A DNA stretch of 17,392 nucleotides from NCBI GenBank assembly GCA_049974825.1, contig JBNGDJ010000048.1, positions 1 to 17,392 on the forward strand, in the 5' to 3' direction. Within the stretch, counting starts at the first letter, position 1, and every line of letters begins with the position of its first letter. The position numbers and the translations under genes were made by a program. The notes beneath the pieces were generated by a model, which worked only from the letters and a program-made list of their open reading frames with translations, was not told where the DNA came from and made no database searches. This DNA comes from JBKHDT01 sp049974825. Its GTDB lineage: Bacteria; Pseudomonadota; Gammaproteobacteria; Halothiobacillales; Halothiobacillaceae. This document shows, piece after piece, positions 7,368 to 15,000 of the stretch.

Positions 7368-9371
7368 ATGACTGGCAGCGACGGGCGGGAGCCGTTCGAC
7401 ATCGACGTGGACGGGAGTCAGTCGGCGCACTGGCTCGGTCCCGAGGGGGCTTTTGGCGCGCAGATCGAAGGGTTCGCGCCGCGGGCGGCCCAGCAGCGCA
7501 TGGCCGCGATCATCGAACAGGCGATCGCCAAGCGGCGAACCGTGGTGCTTGAGGCGGGCACTGGCGTGGGCAAGACCTTCGGGTACCTCGTTCCTGCACT
7601 GCTTTCGGGGACCAAGGTGCTGGTTTCCACCGGTACCAAGCATTTGCAGGATCAGCTGTTCTGCAAGGACTTGCCCCGGGTGCGGGAAGTACTGGGCCGG
7701 CCACTGGACGTGGCTCTTCTCAAGGGCCGCGCGAACTATGTCTGCCTGCACCGGATGACGCAGCTCAACGAGCAGGGGCTGCTCAAGTCGCGTGAACAGG
7801 TGGTCGCGCTGGGGCAGGTGCGGCACTGGGCGGCCGGCAGCCGCTCGGGCGATATTGCCGAGTGTGCCTCGGTGCCGGAGGATCACGCCATCTGGCCGAT
7901 GGTGACTTCCACGACCGACAACTGCCTGGGCAGCGACTGCCCCCTGTACGAGGATTGCCATGTGGTGTTGGCCCGGCGGGCGGCGCTCGATGCCGACGTG
8001 GTGGTGGTCAACCATCACCTGTTCTGTGCCGACCTGGCCCTGCGCGAGGAAGGATTCGCGGAATTGCTGCCGAACATGGATGCCGTGATTCTGGACGAGG
8101 CCCACCAGTTGCCGGAAGTGGCGGCCAGCTTCTTCAGCGAATCGCTCAGCTCCCGGCAGCTTTTGGACCTGGCGCGGGACACGATTCGCGAGCAGGTGGC
8201 CGAGGCGGGAGACATGCCGGATCTGCGTGATCGCGCAGCGGGGCTGGAGCAGGCCTGCAAGGACGTGATCCTGGCTTTTCGGCCCTTGCGCGACCGGGAG
8301 GCGTGGGCTGAGGTCGCGGGCGAGTCCGAGCTCGCGACGGCCATGGATCGGCTGGATGATGCGCTTGCGGATTTGCAGGAAGCGCTGGATGCGGCAACGC
8401 CGAAGGGCAAGGGATTCGAGTCGCTGCTCGAGCGTTGCCAGGTATTGCGCGTGCGCCTGTCGATGCTTCGGGAGATGGACGAGTCACCGGAAGACGTGCC
8501 GGAAGACGGTCCGCCGGAACAGGTGCGCTGGTACGAGAAGGGTGACCGTCATTTTGCCTTGCACCTGACGCCGCTGGAAGCCGGGTCGGCCTTCCAGAAG
8601 GCGCTCGGCGGCGAGCGTCGCGCCTGGGTGTTTACCTCGGCGACGCTGGCCACGGGGCAGGGTGACTTTACGCATTTCAACCGACGGCTCGGGCTCTGGC
8701 CTGACCACGCCGAGCGACTGGACTCGCCTTTCGACTACAAGCGTCAGGCGCTGCTGTATCTACCCCCGGGTCTGCCGTTGCCCTCCGACCCGGACTACAC
8801 GCTCAAGGCCCTGCGGGCCGTCTACCCGGCCATCAAGGCGGCCGGCGGTCGGGCATTTCTCCTGTTTACCAGTCACCGGGCCATGCGGGCCGCCGAGGAA
8901 ATCCTGGAAGGCAAGCTGCCTTTTCCGCTGTTCGTCCAGGGTCAACTGCCCAAGCGCGAACTGCTTGAGCGCTTTCGTGCCTCCGGCAACGGCGTCCTGC
9001 TGGGCACCCAGAGTTTCTGGGAAGGGGTCGATGTCCGGGGTCGCGCACTGTCTCTGGTGATGATCGACAAACTGCCCTTTGCCATGCCGGATGACCCGGT
9101 GCTGCGCGGGCGGGCGGAACGGGTTGAGCACCGCGGCGGGTCATCGTTCATGGAAATCTCCCTGCCCGAGGCCCAGATCACCCTCAAGCAGGGCGTGGGG
9201 CGCCTGATCCGAGACGTGACCGATACGGGCGTGCTGGTGCTTTGTGACCCGCGCCTGACCAGCAAGCGATACGGTCAGCAGTTTCTCGATGCCCTGCCGC
9301 CGATGCCCCGGACCACCGACATGGCCGAGGTTCAGCGGTTTCTCGTCGAACTGGACAACGGGGTCGCATGA
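7368..9371 (+). CDS. yoaA: YoaA/DinG-family Fe-S DNA helicase
   Basis: Superfamily 2 ATP-dependent 5'-3' DNA helicase of the XPD/DinG group, 667 residues. Walker A is EAGTGVGKT (62-70). The four cysteines expected to hold a 4Fe-4S cluster are C126 (NYVCLHR), C186, C191 and C197 (NCLGSDCPLYEDC). The Walker B box is ILDEAHQLPE (241-250), followed by FTSATL (423-428), TQSFWEGVD (547-555) and the arginine-finger motif QGVGRLIR (608-615). The DEAH box and overall length fit YoaA better than E. coli DinG, and no nuclease domain is fused. E. coli YoaA works with the Pol III chi subunit in replication repair. A GTG at 7359, overlapping the preceding stop, is an alternative start. The stop overlaps the next gene as ATGA, so the two proteins are probably made together. 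Confidence 0.92.
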   Translation: MTGSDGREPFDIDVDGSQSAHWLGPEGAFGAQIEGFAPRAAQQRMAAIIEQAIAKRRTVVLEAGTGVGKTFGYLVPALLSGTKVLVSTGTKHLQDQLFCKDLPRVREVLGRPLDVALLKGRANYVCLHRMTQLNEQGLLKSREQVVALGQVRHWAAGSRSGDIAECASVPEDHAIWPMVTSTTDNCLGSDCPLYEDCHVVLARRAALDADVVVVNHHLFCADLALREEGFAELLPNMDAVILDEAHQLPEVAASFFSESLSSRQLLDLARDTIREQVAEAGDMPDLRDRAAGLEQACKDVILAFRPLRDREAWAEVAGESELATAMDRLDDALADLQEALDAATPKGKGFESLLERCQVLRVRLSMLREMDESPEDVPEDGPPEQVRWYEKGDRHFALHLTPLEAGSAFQKALGGERRAWVFTSATLATGQGDFTHFNRRLGLWPDHAERLDSPFDYKRQALLYLPPGLPLPSDPDYTLKALRAVYPAIKAAGGRAFLLFTSHRAMRAAEEILEGKLPFPLFVQGQLPKRELLERFRASGNGVLLGTQSFWEGVDVRGRALSLVMIDKLPFAMPDDPVLRGRAERVEHRGGSSFMEISLPEAQITLKQGVGRLIRDVTDTGVLVLCDPRLTSKRYGQQFLDALPPMPRTTDMAEVQRFLVELDNGVA

Positions 9372-10777
9372 CACCGACTCCGTTTGCCGAGCGGCGGTTT
9401 GCCTTTGTGGATATCGAGACCACCGGCACCCGCCCCACACGCGACCGAATCACCGAGATTGCCGTGCTCCAGTACGATGGCGACCAGCCAGCCGGGGAGC
9501 TGGTCAGCCTGGTGGACCCGGGCTGTTCGGTGCCCCCGTCGATCGTGGCGCTGACCGGCATTGATGATGCACTGCTGTCGGGCGCGCCGCCCATCGATGA
9601 TCTGCTGCCGGCCTTGCGGAAGGCCCTGCAGGGCCGCGTGCTGGTGGCGCACAATGCCCGTTTTGATCTTGGGTTTTTGCGCAATGCACTTCGCCGCGGC
9701 GGCGAGGATCTGCGCCTGCCCGTCATCTGTACCCTCAAGCTGGCCCGACGGCTTTATCCAGGCCTGCCCCGGCACGCTCTGGACTTTCTCTGCCGGGCAT
9801 GGGGCATTGAACGACCGACAGCCCATCGGGCGCGGGCGGACGCCCAGGCGCTCCCGGCGCTGCTGGAGCGGATGCGCAAGGATCATGGAGACGAGGCGCT
9901 GCTCTGTGCCATGGATGAGCAGTCGGGGTCCGGCGCGTTGCCGCCGGGAATCAGCCCGGAGGTAATGGCGGATATTCCCGATGCGCCCGGGGTGTACCTG
10001 TTCTACGGAGAAAAGGACAGCCTGCTGTACGTGGGCAAGAGTGTCCGGTTGCGCAGCCGGGTGCGCGACCACTTTGCAGCCGACCACCGGGATGACCGCG
10101 AAATGCGTATTGCCCAGCAGCTGCATCGGGTCGAATGGATCGAGACCGCCGGCGAGTTGGGCGCCCTGCTGCTTGAAGCCGAACTGGTCAAGTCCCGTAC
10201 CCCGCTGTTCAATCGAAGGCTTCGTCGTACCCGGCGGGTTTGTGCCCTGACCTGGACCGGGCTCGCTGAGCCGCCCCGGGTTGTTGACCTGCTCGGGCGC
10301 GAGTCCCTGCCGACCCGCGATCTTTACGGCCTGTATCGCAATCGCCGCCAGGCCCGGGATCAACTGGCCACCCTGGCCGAGACCCACGGGCTGTGCCCGC
10401 GTCTGCTCGGTCTTGAGTCGGGCCGGGGGGCCTGCTTTTCATCCCAACTCGGCCGCTGTCGCGGCGCCTGCTGCGGGCGGGAATCGCCCGAGTCGCACCA
10501 GCAACGGCTGGCGGAGGCGCTTGCCCCCCTGCGCCTGCGCGACTGGCCCTATGCCGGTCCAGTGGGTATCGAGGAACAGACACCGGGACAGGGCCTCTGG
10601 CGCATGCACGTGGTCGACCGCTGGTGCTACCTCGGTACGGCGAATACCCGAAAGGAGGCCGAGAAACTGGCACGGACCGGCGCCGGCCGGCTGGATCTTG
10701 ATCTGTACCGGATCCTGCTGCGTTTCATGCCGCCTGATGCCCCGGTCGTGCCGCTCTGGGACGGAGCGGCGGGCTGA
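9368..10777 (+). CDS. DEDDh exonuclease fused to UvrC/Cho-like GIY-YIG nuclease
   Basis: A 469-residue two-nuclease protein. Residues 1-170 are a DnaQ/epsilon-type 3'-5' exonuclease with all catalytic positions: D15 and E17 in FVDIETTG, D100 in AHNARFD, H153 and D158 in HRARADAQ. Residues 200-285 are a GIY-YIG domain (GVY at 208-210, YVG at 221-223, catalytic-type R231, E270 in LLLEAELVK) like the 3'-incising half of UvrC and Cho. The C-terminal part keeps the Cho/UvrC cysteine block CFSSQLGRCRGACCG (356-370). There is no RNase H-like or HhH domain, so it cannot make the UvrC 5' cut. The same architecture exists elsewhere, for example in mycobacteria, where it is a poorly understood UvrC/Cho homologue. 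It overlaps the helicase gene by four bases. It could trim and incise DNA or RNA:DNA structures that the helicase exposes; this is inference. Confidence 0.92.
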   Translation: MTPTPFAERRFAFVDIETTGTRPTRDRITEIAVLQYDGDQPAGELVSLVDPGCSVPPSIVALTGIDDALLSGAPPIDDLLPALRKALQGRVLVAHNARFDLGFLRNALRRGGEDLRLPVICTLKLARRLYPGLPRHALDFLCRAWGIERPTAHRARADAQALPALLERMRKDHGDEALLCAMDEQSGSGALPPGISPEVMADIPDAPGVYLFYGEKDSLLYVGKSVRLRSRVRDHFAADHRDDREMRIAQQLHRVEWIETAGELGALLLEAELVKSRTPLFNRRLRRTRRVCALTWTGLAEPPRVVDLLGRESLPTRDLYGLYRNRRQARDQLATLAETHGLCPRLLGLESGRGACFSSQLGRCRGACCGRESPESHQQRLAEALAPLRLRDWPYAGPVGIEEQTPGQGLWRMHVVDRWCYLGTANTRKEAEKLARTGAGRLDLDLYRILLRFMPPDAPVVPLWDGAAG

Positions 10778-10954
10778 CCCCGCCTGGCCCGGGCGCAGCC
10801 ACTGTCCACTGGGCCATCCGTGCAGAGACTTCCCAATGGGCTTCGTCATTGCATCCTTCAGACTGCTAAGATTGAAACTCTCCCCGGTCGCAGGATGCGG
10901 CCGTTGCTGTCCGGTCGGATTGACCCGACCTGAACAACCCCCGCGGAGTGCGGA
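10778..10954 (+). promoter_or_regulatory. Intergenic region before the HD-GYP regulator
   Basis: This 177-bp stretch should carry the promoter of the regulator-kinase pair. TAAGAT (10867-10872) is a weak -10 candidate without a good -35. A 6-bp inverted repeat GGTCGG/CCGACC (10913-10918 and 10925-10930, 6-base spacer) lies 14 bases before the ribosome site and could be an operator or leader hairpin. No T-tailed terminator is visible after the nuclease gene, so read-through from the upstream operon is possible. Confidence 0.3.
10945..10948 (+). promoter_or_regulatory. Ribosome binding site of the HD-GYP regulator
   Basis: GGAG lies six bases before the ATG at 10955 and supports that start. 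Confidence 0.6.
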
Positions 10955-12052
10955 ATGACAAAGGCCACCCTGCTCATCGTTGATGACGAGCCGACCAATC
11001 TGGCCGTGCTGGCCGAACTGCTTCGGCCGCAGTATCGAGTGCGTGCTGCCCGCTCGGGCGTGGCGGCGCTGGATGCCATCCGGCGCCCGCCGATTCCTGA
11101 CCTGGTGTTGCTGGACGTGATGATGCCGGCAATGGACGGCTATGAGGTGCTGTCGCGGCTGCAGGCTGAGCCGGAGCTGGCGCGGATTCCGGTGATTTTT
11201 CTCACTGCACTGGGTGAGGCGGAAGACGAAGAACGGGGCCTGCTGGCCGGTGCGGTCGACTACATCACCAAGCCCATCAAGCCGGCGGTGGTTCGGGCGC
11301 GGGTCAAGACCCAGCTTCAGGTGCTGTCGGCCCGTCATTTTCTCGAGGACAAAAACGCGTTCCTCGAGGCCGAGGTGGACCGGCGCATGGCGGAAAACGA
11401 AACCGTCCAGCAGGTCGCCATCCGGGCACTGGCGCATCTGGCCGAAACCCGGGACAGCGAGACCGGCAACCATATTCTGCGCACCCAGCACTATGTGCAG
11501 GCGCTGGCCGAGTCACTGGCGGACCACCCTGACTTTTCCGATTTTCTGACCCCCGCCAATATTCTTCTGCTGACCAAGTCGGCGCCTCTGCATGACATAG
11601 GCAAGGTTGGCATTCCCGACCAGGTGCTTCACAAGCCCGGCCCGCTCGATTCCGAGGAATGGGCCATCATGAAGACCCACGCGCGCATGGGTTATGAAGC
11701 GATCGAACGGGCGGAGAGCGACATCGGCCAGACCCTGCCATTCCTGCATCTGGCCAAGGAAATCGCCCGCTGGCACCACGAACGCTGGGACGGATCGGGC
11801 TATCCGGACGGTCTGGCCGGAGAGGACATTCCCGTTTCGGCACGCATCATGGCGGTGGCGGATGTCTTCGATGCGCTGACCTCCCGGCGGGTATACAAGG
11901 ATGCCATGCCGCACGATCAGGCCCGGGCCCTGATTGTCGAGGACTCGGGCCGGCACTTCGACCCGCGGATTGTGACGGCCTTCGATTCAATCTTCGACCG
12001 CTTTACCGGCATTGCCCGGACCTACGCCGACCCGCCCGAGACGGCGGGTTGA
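10955..12052 (+). CDS. Response regulator with HD-GYP c-di-GMP phosphodiesterase
   Basis: A 365-residue cytoplasmic two-domain regulator (RpfG-like architecture). The receiver (1-122) has acidic D10/D11, phospho-acceptor D54 in LVLLDVMMP, T84 and K106, so it should be phosphorylated. After a helical linker (123-155) the HD-GYP domain follows, with H173 in GNHILRTQHY, the HD pair H213-D214 in HDIGKVG, HH 274-275 and GYP at 282-284 in GSGYPDG. All metal and signature residues are present, so hydrolysis of c-di-GMP to pGpG or GMP is expected when the receiver is activated. The start at 10955 has GGAG six bases upstream. The stop is 24 bp before the hybrid kinase, the obvious partner. It is the degrading counterpart of the diguanylate cyclase at 2294-3325. 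Confidence 0.95.
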   Translation: MTKATLLIVDDEPTNLAVLAELLRPQYRVRAARSGVAALDAIRRPPIPDLVLLDVMMPAMDGYEVLSRLQAEPELARIPVIFLTALGEAEDEERGLLAGAVDYITKPIKPAVVRARVKTQLQVLSARHFLEDKNAFLEAEVDRRMAENETVQQVAIRALAHLAETRDSETGNHILRTQHYVQALAESLADHPDFSDFLTPANILLLTKSAPLHDIGKVGIPDQVLHKPGPLDSEEWAIMKTHARMGYEAIERAESDIGQTLPFLHLAKEIARWHHERWDGSGYPDGLAGEDIPVSARIMAVADVFDALTSRRVYKDAMPHDQARALIVEDSGRHFDPRIVTAFDSIFDRFTGIARTYADPPETAG

Positions 12053-12063
12053 GGCGGTCACCC

Positions 12064-12069
12064 GAGGAG
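12064..12069 (+). promoter_or_regulatory. Ribosome binding site of the hybrid kinase
   Basis: GAGGAG lies seven bases before the ATG at 12077, a strong site that decides the start of this long gene. Confidence 0.75.
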
Positions 12070-12076
12070 ACGAGCC

Positions 12077-15000
12077 ATGGACCCTGCCGAATCTCGCGCC
12101 CGACGAGTCGGGCTGGTGCGCGCCCGCGCCCTGGCTGCCGCCCTCATTTACGCCGCCTTGGCCACGATCTGGATCGTCAGTTCGGACCTCCTGGTCTCCG
12201 CCGCCCTTCAAGAACCCAGCTCACTGACCTGGGCCAATACCGCCAAGGGCATCGCCTTTGTCCTGGTTACTACCGCCGCCCTGTTTCTCATGTTGCTCCA
12301 TTTCGGGCGCCTCGGACACGGGGACGAGCGACTGGGCGAGGACCGGGCCGCCGATGTGCGCACGCGCTGGATTGTGGTCGGCCTGCTGGTCGTGTTTTCG
12401 ACGATTGGCGGCCTGGGGCTCAAGTCCCTGGTATCACAAGGCCGGGAAGCGGGTATTGAGCGACTGGATTTGCTTGCAGGCGCCGTCGCCGCGCAGGTGG
12501 GGGAGTGGCGCGAGGCGCGGGTCGAACAACTGAAGCTCCTGGCCAGGGCGCAGCCCTTTCACCGGTTGAGTCGGGACGGGCTGATTTCCGGCGACCCGCG
12601 CAGCGAGTCTCAAGCCCGCGCACGGCTTTCCGCCCTGCGCGAAACGACAGGCGCGGCGGCGGTACTGCTGCTGAACGATCAGGGGCAACCGCTACTGTCC
12701 TCGGGCAAGCCGGTTGAGGTCGGCCGCGTGCTGGACGAGCAGCGACGCGAAGCATTGAAGTCCGGCGTGGTGGAGGAGACCGGCTTTTACCGGGTCGGGG
12801 GCACCAAGGGTGAAGGCGTCTACCTGGATCTGGTGATTGACATGAATGGCGAAGGGGCGCTGGCCGGCGCCACGATGGTATTGCGCCTGGGGCTTGAATC
12901 GCTGCGGTTGCCGGGATTGATGAGTTGGTCGACGAACGGGGGCGAGCTGCGAATCTGGCTGGTTTCCCTGGGGCGGGGTCTGGTGCTTGAGTCGGGCGAG
13001 GCCGCTGATGGCAACGGTGTGCTGGCCTCGCGTGATGCCCGGCCGATTCAGGCGGCTCTGTCCGAGCAGGCCCGCCTCGATGACGATGGGCTGCCGATTC
13101 ACCAATGGCAGTCCGCCGAAGGCGTGGCGTTTCTTGGCGTCAGTCGGCCTGTGCCGGGCATGGATCTACGCGTGGTGGCTGCTTTCGACGAGCGTCGATG
13201 GCTTGATGCAATTGGTGACGAGCTGCTTTGGGCCGGGATGGTGCTGTTGATGGCGTTGCTCGGTGGCCTGTCGGCTCTCGGGCTTTGGCAGATGCAGCGC
13301 CGGGCCGCTACCGCAGAGGCGCAGACCCAGGCGCGGGCCCAGATCGATGCCGAGCGCGTGCGTCGACTCGCCATTGCCGAGCGCTACACGGATCTGGTCG
13401 AGAACGCTCGGGACATTTTTCTGGTGTTCGATGACGAAGGCCGGGTGATTGAAGCGAACCAGGCGGCCGAAGGTGCCTACGGACTCGACCGCGAGACCCT
13501 GCTGACCCGGTCGATTACCGACCTGCGTGCGCCGCAGACCCTCGACTCGCTGGAAGACGAGTGGCAATCGGCGGACGACCGGCATGGCGTGCTGTTCCAG
13601 ACCTGGCACCGAAGAGCCGACGGCAGCACCTTCCCGGTCGAGGTCAGCTCTCGCCGCGTGGAGATCGATGGACGCAGCTGCCGACAGAGCATTATTCGGG
13701 ACATCAGCGAGCGCAAGGCCACCCAGCGGCGCCTGGATGCCAACGAGCGGCTGCTGGCGATTGCCGGGCGTATCATGCGTTTCGGCGGTTGGACGGTGGA
13801 CCTGGAAACCTACGAGTCCGCCTGGTCCGACGAAGTTTGCCGAATTCATGGCATGCCGAAAGGCACACGGATTCCGGCCGAGGAAGGGATCAACTTTTAC
13901 GCGCCCGAGTCTCGGGAGCGCATCCGGGCCGTGTTCACGGCCTGCGCTCGCGAGGGTGTGCCCTATGACGAGGAACTTCAGATTATTGACGCCCAGGGCA
14001 TTCGCCACTGGGTGCGGACCACGGGCGAGGCACTGCGTGACGACCAGGGCCGGATTGTGGCGGTGCAGGGTGCCTTCCAGGATGTGACCCAGGCGCATGA
14101 GGCCCGGATTCGCCTTGAACAGTCGGAACAGGCGCTGCGCGAGCGCGAAGAGCAGCTGCAGCTATTGATCGAGCACTCGCCCGCGGCCCTGGCCATGTTC
14201 GATCGGCAGATGAATTACCTTGCCACCAGCCGCCGCTGGCGCGAGACCTACGGCCGGGGTGACGAGGAGCAGGTCGGAGTCAATCACTACAGCGTGTTTC
14301 CGGATATCGGGGACGCCCGGCGCTGGGCGCATCAGCAGGCCCTGGCCGGCGAGGTGGTTCGGGCCGAGGAAGACCGCATCGACTGGGCCGACGGACGCAG
14401 CCAGTGGCTCAACTGGGAAACGCGCCCCTGGTATGGCCCCGATGGCGAAGTGGGCGGCGTGATCATCTTCTCCCTTGATGTCACCGAGCAGCACCTGGCG
14501 CGTGAAAAGCTGGCGCTTCAGGCCCGTCGCTCGGAAGCCCTGCTCGCCCTGCCGCGCTGGGCCGAGCGGATGGACGAGCGGACGTTCATGCAGCAGGCGC
14601 TGGAGGTGGCCGAGGACCTGACCGGCAGCGAGATTTCCTTTGTGCATTTCGTCAATGGCGACGAGGAAACGATCGAGCTGGTGACCTGGTCGCGCCGGAC
14701 GCTCGAGACCTACTGCGACGTGGTCCATGACAGTCATTACCCGATCAGCGAGGCCGGTATCTGGGCCGATGCCCTGCGTCGTCGGGAGCCGGTAGTGGTC
14801 AATGACTATCCCGGATACCCGGACAAGAATGACTTGCCCGAGGGCCATGCCCACCTGCAGCGCATGGTGTCCGTCCCGGTCGTCGAGCATGGGCGGGTGG
14901 TGATGATTGCCGGCGTCGGCAACAAGGCGGCCGATTACGATGACCTGGACACCGAGACGGTGCAGCTGATCGCCGAGCAGGTCTGGCGGATTGTCCAGCG

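Noticed and set aside
10785..10816. TGGCCC/GGGCCA inverted repeat as terminator of the nuclease gene
   Set aside because: Only 6-bp arms with a 20-base loop and no T-run; too weak to call.
10439..11491. 350-codon minus-strand ORF across the nuclease and regulator genes
   Set aside because: It covers the ends of two well-supported plus-strand genes and has no domain signature; a codon-bias artefact.
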